From the NCBI GenBank assembly GCA_029891345.1, contig CM057002.1, positions 60,998,777-61,062,776 of the forward strand: a DNA stretch of 64,000 nt, read 5' to 3'. The position numbers were made by a program, and so were the translations under genes. Position 1 is the first letter of the stretch; the number at the start of each line of letters is the position of its first letter. The DNA is from Dryococelus australis. Its lineage: Eukaryota; Arthropoda; Insecta; Phasmatodea; Phasmatidae. This document shows positions 55,266-64,000 of this stretch, piece by piece. A model generated the notes under the pieces. It had not been told where the DNA came from. It worked only from the letters and a program-made list of their open reading frames with translations, and made no database searches.

Positions 55266-55735
55266 GGCCACAAAGAGGTGCAGTGGTTAGTAAGGCTGTT
55301 CGATATCATAAAAATTTAATATCGATATTTTTCCAAACAGTTACTCGGTATTTTCGATACCGAAACTATCCATAATACCGAAAACTTCGATAATATCCTA
55401 ACATCGATATACCTATATTTTTCAAAGTTACATATTGTTCGATAAAATATTTTTCATATCTATATTTCGAATAGCCCTAGTGGTTAGACTACTCGCCTCC
55501 CACCAAGGCGAACCGGGTTCGATTCCCGACGGGGTCGCCCCCGGATTTTTCGCATGTGGTACTCGTGCCGGACGATGCCGCTGGTCAGCAGGTTTTCTCA
55601 GGGATCTCCCGTTTTTTCCCGCCCTTGCATTCGGGCGCTGCTCCATACTCACCTCGCTTCGCCCGCGTCGGATCTCAAGACTTCAATTTTAAGAGCCGCC
55701 CAAATATCTCCACGCACTCACTCTCTCACTGTGCC
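55266..55735 (+). mobile_element. tRNA-derived SINE split by a hAT MITE
   Basis: The head GGCCACAAAGAGGTGCAGTGG, in parts, carries AGTGGTTAG before the insertion and resumes GTGGTTAGACTACTCGCC after it. The B box GGTTCGATTCC (55516-55526) fits consensus exactly. The body TCTCAGGGATCTCCCG and tail TTTTAAGAGCCGCCCAAATA follow. The MITE sits between the A box and B box positions. Confidence 0.88.
55291..55479. mobile_element. 189-bp hAT MITE (S) inside the SINE head
   Basis: TAAGGCTGTTCGATAT at the left, ATATTTCGAATAGCCCTA at the right. GTGGTTAG is duplicated exactly at 55283-55290 and 55480-55487. The body is made of ATCGATAT/TTCGATAC-type palindromes. TAGGGCTGTTCGATA-like ends are typical of hAT elements. 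Confidence 0.92.
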
Positions 55736-55862
55736 AAGGTTGTTTCGTTACACGTTACCTCGTTTTACGACACACTTGCGTTTACTGCAGGAAACTCAAC
55801 TTCCATATTAACCTAAAGAGTCCAAGTGCACAGAATAGCCAAGTGCACAGAAATAAAACAGC

Positions 55863-56154
55863 TAGGGCCACCTATTTTTCGCGAAAAGATTCACGCGAAG
55901 GCTAGACTCCAATGTTCAACCATACGTGCCGTTTTCCTTTGGTTATTGGCCACGTGTCTTTGGCAAAAGACAGTTCCTTACCTGACTGAACCAATCAGAA
56001 TTAGGTAACTCCGACACTTAGTGTCCGTGATTCGCGGGCAGACACCTACAAAGCGTGACAGCTAAAATCATCAAATCACGAACGTGGATCTGAGCTCTAA
56101 TATTTTGGAGTACAAGTAAACCTTATCTCTTTTCGCGAAAAACAGGTGGCTCTA
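55863..56154. mobile_element. Family H hAT-like MITE next to a D element
   Basis: TAGGGCCACCTATTTTTCGC at the left, AAAACAGGTGGCTCTA at the right. Flanks AAAACAGC (55855-55862) and GAAATAGC (56155-56162). The right flank is shared with the D element that follows. Confidence 0.85.
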
Positions 56155-56162
56155 GAAATAGC

Positions 56163-56435
56163 TACAGACCTGAAGATTTCGTGAATTCAGTGATCTGTAG
56201 GTTAGAATTCACAGTATTGTGTTCAAACAATCAGATATCGACGTCTCGTTGGTTGCTTGCTACTAGGGTTGATGGAATTGATTGGGCGTGCAGTTTGTTG
56301 TACTTTTTTTATTGGCCCAGAAATCTCAAGGAGGTGTCAAATGACGTGTGGGCCAATTAAAAAAGTGACACATACGTACACGTTCTTGATTTCTAGCTTG
56401 TCCCGAAATGAATCCATGAATATTTCAGGTCTCTA
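56163..56435. mobile_element. Family D hAT-like MITE with 8-bp duplication
   Basis: TACAGACCTGAAGATTTCGT at the left, AATATTTCAGGTCTCTA at the right. Flanks GAAATAGC (56155-56162) and GAAACAGC (56436-56443) match at 7 of 8 bases. Confidence 0.84.
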
Positions 56436-56566
56436 GAAACAGCATGGTGGCTCCTGTGATGATGTGAGCGTACTCATTTGCTGATTGGCTGCACCAGGAA
56501 CATTGAAAAGAAAACTGCCCTTGTGTCTGATTGGCTATTGCGTGCTGCGGAAGAATCCCTTTTGGT

Positions 56567-56730
56567 AGAGACCCCAGAGATTACGCGTATTCATTTGAGA
56601 GGAAATTTAACTTCAATCACGTGTACATTTGAGCTTCTGTATCTATTGAACTGCGGCTCGTTAGACAGTTACCAAACGAGTTTCAACCAATAATGAACCG
56701 GCAACGAAAACAAGGACCAAATCCCGTGTT
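56567..56730. mobile_element. MITE fragment of the B/C/D group
   Basis: TAGAGACCCCAGAGATTACG then ATTCATTTGAGAGGAAATTT and CTCGTTAGACAGTTACC; related to 14383-14535. No right end. Confidence 0.45.
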
Positions 56731-57239
56731 ACCTGGTATGGGGTTTAACTAGAGTGTATGGGCCGTTCACGGTTAACACTTTGAGGCCTTAGCATACTTC
56801 CTGGCAGTCACGACAAGGTAGAGGTAAGTTGCCTATACACTCCACCACACACGCACCAGCTCTAATGGTATGCGCATTTATATGACAGCGTCCCATTGGT
56901 CTACGTAACACTGGACATGCTTACCATATTGACGAGTTACATTATTGGCTGGCTATTGGCCAATGACGTGCCGAGTTGGCTGTGTCCCAATTACAGCGAC
57001 TTGCAACGTGTAAGACGATTTACTGTTCATTTCTACACCTACACAAAAAATTATTACTATGTCTCGAAAATTGCATCTGATGTGATACCGTCTTCGTGAA
57101 ATGTCAACATAAAAACTAGAAAAGAAATGAAAGAATTCCCGTGCGAGTTTTGCCGACACTAATAGAGAGAAAGTCAGAGCACCAAAGCCCTACATAAATT
57201 CGGCCATAGTCATTAACATGTTAATTGAGAAGTTCTGAA
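56731..57239. other. Unclassified sequence
   Basis: A short GGGCCGTTCACGGTTAAC near 56759 may be an A-element scrap. Nothing else recognised. Confidence 0.4.
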
Positions 57240-57430
57240 ATCAACAATTTCAAAATTCTTGCAATGGTATCACTGGCTAGCTGTCACGCGCCCAGTAAAG
57301 TTGGTAATAATGAAGGCAAAGTAGATCGTCGTCTTAACGTCGAATAAAATATTTTGGTTAAAAATTTGTGAATAATGAAATTATTTAGTCAACTTTTGAT
57401 TTTTTTTAATGCATATAACTGTACGAAACT
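57240..57430 (-). mobile_element. Family A relic, reverse orientation
   Basis: CGCGCCCAGTAAAGTTGGTA, GAAGGCAAAGTAGATC and TTAACGTCGAATAAAATATT match the reverse middle of family A. Ends lost. Confidence 0.6.
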
Positions 57431-57731
57431 ATTGAAACCACGCGTCATAGGCAACCGGGGAGGGTTGAATACTACCTCATTCATATGAGTTTTTACAAAA
57501 ATGTTTCCCCCACAATGCATATAGACAGGCCGTTTCGGTGTTAAACAATTGAGCATTAACCGTTCCCAGTTGAATATGAAAGCAGTATATATTCTGTTTA
57601 ACCAAACAACTATTTTCACAAAAAGGAATTTACTATGAGGGCTAATAATTGCTATATTCAATCAATATAAAATTAATGATAAATCTTAATATACCCAGTT
57701 ACGGAGGTATACTTAGTAATACATATAAGTA

Positions 57732-57966
57732 TAGGCCGTTTAAGGTAAAGTGAGCACTTTTGAAGCCCTAGTTACTTTTTTATTTCAACCAATTTATATC
57801 CTGCCACCACTTGTTAATGTAAACCCTGCCTTGTGAGTAATAAACACAGTGTATGCATTCACCACACTCAAAACCAAAAGTCCGACTTGACAATGAAATG
57901 TATTTATTGTTTATTATGTCTGATGAAACTGCTTCAAAAAGGGATCACTTTACCGTGAACGGCCTA
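57732..57966. mobile_element. Family A short variant, TA-flanked
   Basis: TAGGCCGTTTAAGGTAAAGT at the left and CTTTACCGTGAACGGCCTA at the right, TA on both sides. Shares GAAGCCCTAGTTACTTTTTT with 30555-30986. Confidence 0.78.
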
Positions 57967-58038
57967 TATACATTTCAATGGCCAGATAGATAGAAGGCGT
58001 AAAACGTACTTTGCTGGTTGACAAAAAATCTGCAATAA

Positions 58039-58095
58039 GTAGATACCTGAAAAATTCGCGGAGTCCTTTCAAGACAAGCTAAAATTGAAAAACTC
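58039..58095. mobile_element. Family D left-end fragment
   Basis: TAGATACCTGAAAAATTCGC followed by TTTCAAGACAAGCTAAAATT. The rest is absent. Confidence 0.55.
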
Positions 58096-58411
58096 GTACT
58101 TTCATTTACAGTCACTATTTTGGCCATTACCATGTTATAAACGTTTCGAATAATACAGTTGTAAGGCTATCAGTTGGTGTTAGAACAGCATAATTCCGCT
58201 GCATCCTTCAGCATATGGCAGTTGGATGAAAACTACGTTAGTTGTTAAAACTGCATCAGTCCAGGACTGTCTTTTTAAAAAAACACTACTAGAACTACAT
58301 AATAGTTTTGTCTATTTTTGCAGCTTCTTATTTCTTATTCTTTGGTTGTTTTTCAGTTGAAACTTAGTATGGTAGTGTTTATTTGTGTGTTATTTTGTGT
58401 ATTATTCTAAT

Positions 58412-58589
58412 ATGAACATGAGTGGAAGTGAGACCGATTTAGGTGTGACAGAAGTACAAGCACACAAACGGAAAAATAATCCTACTGAATATAAGATAAA
58501 TAGTATTAACTCGCCAAAGTAAACGGTGAAGTACACACGAGCCACAAAGGGAAACACGTTCCAGCCAAAATGTCTGGATTGGCATGCGG
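58412..58589 (+). pseudogene. Exon-like relic with a consensus splice donor
   Basis: Plus-strand ATG at 58412 opens MNMSGSETDLGVTEVQ. A basic segment (HKRKNNPTEYKIN) follows, and TAA interrupts at 58520. The same frame continues as KYTRATKGNTF to HAG, where GGTAAGT gives a perfect 5' splice site (GTAAGT at 58590-58595). The basic-then-K-Y-T-x-x-K-G pattern recalls the N-terminus of an uncharacterised arthropod protein family, but I cannot name it with confidence. The internal stop suggests a pseudogene or a decayed transposon-borne exon. No acceptor exon was identified. Confidence 0.35.
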
Positions 58590-58765
58590 GTAAGTCATAC
58601 TGTTCTCCCCCCCCCCCCAAACTGATGCAGTATTTCTACAGTAGGAGATTCCTTTTTGTCATGAAATAAGCTGTTCAATAATATTTATATACAGTCTATG
58701 TTATGACATGAGCGTGTTTTTAAACCTGTGTGCAGATTTTTGTTGATGGTATCTGTATTACTCGT

Positions 58766-60379
58766 TTAATAATTGGGAAGGCAAGTGGACATGGGTATCA
58801 AATATGACTCTGTGTCCCAATAGGTGACGAAACCCAATCTTTGCTGTTTGCTGTAACCCTGAAATTGTAAGTAATTGTTGTATCTAGTAGGGAAAGTACT
58901 TCGAACAGTCTTATGTTGCTGACAGAGATCATTATGTTTTGCGATATTCTCCTCACTACTAAGATATTGGAGACAACGATCGCAAACATGTTTTTTGTTT
59001 CTCTTATTTCCCAAATGGGCGTCATTACCACAAGCGCGAATAGCCAATACATTTACATGACGTGCATGACGTACAGGAGAAATACACATTGGTACGATAA
59101 CTCCTTGCGTATCGAAAGTTTCATCAATAATATTACTATCTTTGTCTACTGCAGTGTCGACATTGATAGAAATACCATTGATCTCCTCAAACTTTCGAAT
59201 ATCCTGTAACACTAGAGGAGTCGACAGACCTTCAGTATCCAAAACCTCGCGAGGATCTGGATATGATGGTATTGTATCGCTATTCTTTGTGACAGGAAAC
59301 AAAACTGATATAACGGCATAATGGAAACACCGTCCCTCAGGACACTACACATTAATACTGGCTTTCCTATTGGCAAATGAACTTTGGGAGCATAGCGTGA
59401 GCAGCACCGATGGTGAATGCTCTAAACTCCGATATGTGAACATCCATATGCAATTTAGAAGCAGACTCCAGCATCTACCATGAGCACTAAATTCCTCAAG
59501 CCTGTTTGTGAGATAATGCCTAATGGTCTCGTCATAGATTTCACCCACATTGGTTGAATCCAGGACAGGGAGTGATTTACTCTGAAAGTGAAACATCTAC
59601 ACAGCGCCTACCTCAGCCAAAAAGGATTTCAAGAATTTAGCCGCTATGCTGACACTAAGTGATATTGGCTGGGGTGATGCCATTGTTAACTCTAACAAAG
59701 GGACTTTGCACCTTGTGAAGAATCTTTCAAAATCCGAGTGAGACTCTACTTGATCATTACATATCCATGCATCAGTCAGCCTACACGCGAATGCCGTGGT
59801 CAATAGCTCGTATGTCAGGTCAGGCAATGAAGCTTCCACTGAGTTAGAGGAATCGGAAAACGAATTATTTTCCATTTCCCTAGACGAAGTCTCTGTAATT
59901 GACTCGAAAGTCAGCTGTGAGACGGACGAAGCACTATCCGAATTACTCGAATTTTCCATGTCAGATAGAAACAAATCGGCTGCCAGGAGATCTACTTTCC
60001 CATGTTTGGGGTAAACAATTGTTTTCCGATCTGTTGCACCTGACGGTCCTTCCGTGTGTGAATCAGTGCTCGAATCACTCAAGTATAGATCGTCCAACAC
60101 AAGATCGAAACAACGTCGTATAGGCGAAACGACAACATCCTGGCACCTTGTCCTAGGAGTTCTTTTTGTTTGCAACTCAGAATCAGACTGTATCGCTAAC
60201 GAAAAGATCGTCCAACAAATTAGCAAGATGTTGACGTTTATCCTCAATAATAATGATGCAAGATCATTCTTTTTGTTTCCCAACAAAGCAATTTCAACAC
60301 CATAAAAATATAAAAGGCTGTGTAGTGCTAAAAAAAATACGAAAAAAAAAAAAAGAAATATTATAGGGTCACGAAACAA
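58766..60379 (-). pseudogene. N-terminal part of a protein-primed type B DNA polymerase (Polinton/adintovirus-like), broken
   Basis: Minus-strand reading. The upstream third (60379-59597) is Ser/Asp-rich with two related blocks (DLFLSDMENSSNSDSASS and SREMENNSFSDSSNS); its first residues lie in an A/T homopolymer region, so the start is uncertain. Next come an ordered globular segment (YDETIRHYLTNRLEEF near 59540), SVLFPVTKNS near 59302, a KFEEINGISINV segment near 59195, a zinc motif with spacing CX2CX12HX3C near 58990-58940, and YWDTES near 58815, whose D-x-E fits the first exonuclease motif. This order matches protein-primed polymerases of Polintons and adintoviruses. Breaks seen: TAG at 59599-59597, a frameshift between about 59480 and 59440, and TAG at 59347-59345. 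The reading ends at 58766, so the later exonuclease motifs, the polymerase domain and all other viral genes are missing. Confidence 0.72.
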
Positions 60380-60910
60380 AGTTGTGTCTGTAAATAAATG
60401 TTTATTAATGTTACTAACATCAAATCTTTACTATAAAATGCCTGTTATTAAAATGTGTTTTCTAAAAAAAAAAAAAATTAATTTTAATGAGAAATATCAA
60501 GTCTATGTTTGAAAACGAGTTATCTGTGTGTTAAAAAAACATACAATTCATTTATTCTTTTATTTTGAACAGGAAAAATGATTTGTTTAAGACAAAACTT
60601 TAAATATTAATTTTAAAAAATTGTTTTAAGTGACGGAAATTATTGTTACTACATATTTACATCACTTACTTAAAATAACTTAAATTTAAAAACATTCTTA
60701 AAAATTACTTGAATGTTTAACATGCTATACTTTTTACAACTAAATAATATACTTAAAACTTCCCACCCATCACGTACATTCCACAATAATTTGCGTTACT
60801 CATTGTCCAAACATCCATCACACAGATATACTTCACTCAAACAACACATTCATAATTGAGAGTCGTACTAGAGCGCTGCCAATGCCTGGCCGCCCAGGCT
60901 GAAGCGATGT

Positions 60911-60912
<2 letters not shown>
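60380..60912. other. AT-rich sequence
   Basis: Many A and T runs; no gene, terminal repeat or other Polinton gene recognised. Confidence 0.5.
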
Positions 60913-61003
<91 letters not shown>

Positions 61004-61037
61004 AATATATATATATATATACACATATATATATATA
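60913..61037. repeat. (TA)n microsatellite
   Basis: Nearly pure AT dinucleotide, with small TGTGTGTGTAA and ACACAT interruptions. It is self-complementary. Open frames of alternating Ile/Tyr across it are artefacts. Confidence 0.97.
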
Positions 61038-61717
61038 CAGGATGTCCCATTTATCTTGGTCACACACAATAACTCCGTATTGTAGCTCCAAATGAAAAAG
61101 CAGCCTATTTCATACAAAAATTGTATAACTGGAAGGGGGAAATAATACTTCTGGGGAGCTAGCCTTTTAGAATTATTTATTCACTTTTTGCATTAGTCTT
61201 TCATTTCTGTAAACAATCACGATTCTGCTTTTCTCTCTCTTCATAACTTAAAGTTTAATTGTAGCAAATTTCCCACCAGTTTTGAAATCCAGTATTCCTT
61301 TGGATGTTGTATCGTTTACCACAAACTTTCCAGGTACGCTACCAATATAATAAGGCCAGTAACGTAATCATCAGTAAATATCCTGTCCAGTTTTAAGTAG
61401 ATTATTTGATGATTAGAAATATCTGTCTGAAATACAAATTGCATATCTCAGCCTAAAAATTATTACCAAAATTTAATGAGTATTTTTTTTTTCTTGGGGC
61501 ATGTTTAAGTTGTTAGTTAAGTCCTTTCAAAAATAACATTCGGAATTTTGATTTCCAGTACCCACTGAACTGTACCCACCAGCAATTAGTGGCCCTTTGT
61601 TATTACAGCCGGAAATAAGAGTGGGGGTGGGGAAACAAAATAATAAAATTGGTGGCACGCCCATAAAAATCCGAAATATACTGCGCAGACGCAACTACAC
61701 ATATACACCATAGAATA
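61038..61717. other. Unclassified sequence
   Basis: Nothing recognised. Confidence 0.45.
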
Positions 61718-62092
61718 TAGACTGTTCACGGTAAAATGAGCACTTTTGAAAGCCCTCTGCTTGAGATCTATTTGCGTGAACTTTGCGTATTTTAGCGCCT
61801 TATGTAAAATTAACATTGTAATGGGCCTCATCACTTTATTCATGCGTTGGTCAGGCGAAGCTGTGGAATTATTGGAAAAGTAAATATGTTACAAATACGG
61901 TCGATTTCACACTTCCATGCATAAAAAATGTTTACCTCACACTTTTTATTCGACGTTAAGATATGGAACTACTCTACACCCATCATTGCCCGAGCATGTT
62001 ACTCGGTGCGCCCGTTTAACTATAAGCAGTTAGGGCCAGTGACTGTTTCTGAGGTTGATTTTAAGAGTGCTCACTTAATCTTGAACAGCCTT
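61718..62092 (+). mobile_element. Family A MITE (complete, TA-flanked)
   Basis: TAGACTGTTCACGGTAAAAT at the left, TTAATCTTGAACAGCCTT at the right; TA at 61716-61717 and 62093-62094. Contains ATGGGCCTCATCACTTTATT. Confidence 0.83.
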
Positions 62093-62131
62093 TAAAGATG
62101 AGGTAGACCAAGTTTCGCCAGCGCAACTGTA

Positions 62132-63945
62132 GGGGCCCGTTTCACCAACAAGGAATAAACTAGGTCTTGTAAAGCGATACGTAAGCTTAAGTGGCGCTTA
62201 AGGATGACGAGATGTTTAACCATTGTAAAACTCAGTTTTATAAGCGCGTCTTAGCTGGGCGTTGCTTAAAAAAAAACTAGTTGCAAATATTCTCGTGTTG
62301 GTAGTGATGCATTGTGGTCATGTGACTAAACGAACCAATGAAAATCATTTCAACGAAAGGAAAAAAAAAAAAAAAAAACAATTTATCCCCCTGAAATGTT
62401 GTGTTTACTTTTGTTATGAGCATACGAATCCCAACCAAATAATATTTTGTAATAAAAAATTAAAACTTTATCGTTTGCCTGACGAATAATAAGAATCAAT
62501 TAAAATTAATGTCACTGCATATACGGAAAAGATACGTGTACTCGATTTGTTCAACTAACTACGCATATCGAAATTCATTTATGTTGAAATTACGTTCGTA
62601 AATAGGTAAGTTTTTTAATTTTTCGAGGTTAATTTATAATAGTGGAAGTGCTGTGTTGCATTTCTGTGATTTTTATGATCTCGTTTTAATTAATTATCAT
62701 TGCCTATGTGATTTTTCGCAGAAAAACTTACAACGATCTATATTAGGCCTGGGCTGTTTTTTTTTACTAGTGGGAATGTTCATTGTTTTATGTTTTATCT
62801 ACTCGGGTAATGTTTTATACTCGTTACATATATTTAAGTAGCGTTCGTCAATCATTTATATATTAAATGATTTATAAAAATAATAAGTTAGGTTAGTGAT
62901 ACATTTTAAATTAAACTGTTGTGTTGTTTAGGCACTGATTATATATTAAAGTAATGTAAATTCCGTGTAAAAATCGTATTGCCCTCAAAAACCAACACTG
63001 GGTCTACATTTACTGCAGTCTACAAGGCCATCCCAAATTTTCCTACTTAATAGAACTGTTTTACGTTCTACGCACGACATTACTGCTATGTTTTAAAGAT
63101 TCGGTTTGGCTTTCATCACTAACAAGAATTGAACTTTCTGAAATTGTGATAGTTTGTTGATAATAACATTGACGATATTCATGTGCAATTTTGAAACGCC
63201 CAGTGCCCAAATTTGAATAAATATGATTAACACCAGTCAGTCACACCTGTATGAAATCTTTAATTGGGCCCTCGTTTACTTTTATAATTCAAAACAAAGT
63301 CGAATTTGTACCAAACTTGTACTGCAAACTTGCCATGCGTGGTAAAAAAAAATGTAGGTGTAAATGCATTATACTATGTCAAGTCTCGAATTCAATCAAA
63401 GTAATAATATATTTCTAGGCCTACATATCGTAAGTTACATACATGCAGTGTAGTGAAGGCAAACATTTTTTTCCATTTATTTCAAATAGGTACTTCCGTA
63501 GCTTATGAGTCAATAAAATAATATTTTATCAATCAGTTACCTGCTTTTGCACTCAACTTCCTATGTATATATTGGGCTCGCCTCTTGAAAATACGTGGAA
63601 TATGTACTGTACATATAATGTATATATGTCTGCCACGAGTTTTGTTTTCGACCATCGTTATAGGTCATTTCAGCAAATAAAGACTTGCACCCAGAGTCAG
63701 TAACTTCGATACACAATAATTTCTTGTTTTTATTTATAAAAATTTTTAATTCATAAAACTAAATACTTTATAACACATTTGGGGTTATCTACGCACAACT
63801 TTTTCAGTAGCAGCCATTTCTCTTTTAATTTGTTTACAATTATTTAAGCAGAGCTTAAAAAGAGTTAGGCATCCTATTTCGGCTGCCTAAACTAAGAGCT
63901 GCTTAAAGAAATTTTAAGAAGAGCTTAAAATTGGTGAAACGGCAC
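62132..63945. mobile_element. 1.8-kb TIR element O
   Basis: GGGCCCGTTTCACCAACAAG at the left and TTGGTGAAACGGCAC at the right are inverted over at least CCGTTTCACCAA. Both ends are followed inward by clusters of CTTAAG/GCTTAA (62190-62270 and 63840-63930). GGGCC..CACCAA ends resemble those of family N and of PIF/Harbinger elements, but a 3-bp duplication is not evident. Open frames inside have no recognisable transposase motif. The CTTAAG clusters alone could also reflect a long inverted repeat. Confidence 0.62.
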
Positions 63946-64000
63946 AAGGCGCTAGGGACAGCTTATTCAGTGTTTAAGTAGCTCGTAGATTTTAAGATGT

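Noticed and set aside
55266..55530. Intact tRNA gene with an intron
   Set aside because: The apparent intron is a hAT MITE with an 8-bp target duplication, and the downstream sequence is the SINE body.
59796..60305. Plus-strand open frames over the polymerase relic
   Set aside because: Shadows of the minus-strand coding remnant, with no recognisable content of their own.
60833..61117. 94-codon minus-strand frame
   Set aside because: Ile-Tyr alternation from the (TA)n microsatellite.
62132..63945. Protein-coding autonomous Harbinger element
   Set aside because: The terminal repeats are credible but no transposase motif is readable in the interior.

Overview
This window looks like a gene-poor, repeat-saturated piece of an insect or other arthropod nuclear genome. 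The base composition is AT-rich, there are no operons or bacterial signals, and no long intact gene is visible. Almost everything that can be named is a transposable element, mostly short non-autonomous DNA transposons (MITEs) of about 230-560 bp. The order cannot be fixed from this sequence. An R1-clade LINE, Tc1-like and hAT-like DNA elements and a tRNA-derived SINE fit an insect.

Family letters are mine. Four groups were defined by comparing copies and, where possible, by finding a copy interrupted by another element, which gives an 'empty site' and shows the target duplication. (1) TA-flanked: A (end TAGGCTGTTCACGGTAAA), G (TAGTCCATTCACGGTTTC) and M (CACTGTAAAAAAAT). (2) TTAA-flanked, piggyBac-like: I (CCCTTTCAGTCC or CCCGTTCGGTC), J, K (GGYGGAYCAG..CCCGCCATCTTGG) and T. 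(3) 8-bp target duplications, hAT-like: B (AGGGATAGGAAAATTTCGCG), C (TAGAGCCCCGAGTATTTCGCG split as TAGAGCCCC then TTCGCG), D/E (TAGAGACCTG), H (TAGGGCCACC), R and S. (4) Less certain: N (GGGCCGGTTGCAC), O (CCGTTTCACCAA), F, P and L.

Layout. 0-6.9 kb: a TTAA element, a 0.4-kb hairpin, and dense A, B, C, D, G and I copies. 7-13 kb: mostly unclassified sequence with SINE fragments. 13-22.7 kb: MITEs, a 65-bp minisatellite, one good host-exon candidate (20067-20207, minus strand) and a decayed Tc1-like transposase split by a hAT MITE. 23.9-26.8 kb: a decayed R1-clade LINE on the minus strand. 28.8-29.1 kb: a 38-bp array that repeats a tRNA-like A box six times. 30-46.7 kb: heavily nested elements, up to three levels deep. 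47-57 kb: more MITEs and SINEs. 58.4-60.4 kb: a short plus-strand exon-like relic and the broken N-terminal half of a protein-primed type B DNA polymerase of the Polinton/adintovirus kind. 60.9-64 kb: a long (TA)n tract, one A element and a 1.8-kb element with CCGTTTCACCAA ends.

The pieces do not form a pathway. What the window offers is an unusually legible insertion record: many nested or adjacent insertions can be ordered in time by their target duplications. Several hAT-like families with different tips share the subterminal palindrome TTCGCGAA.
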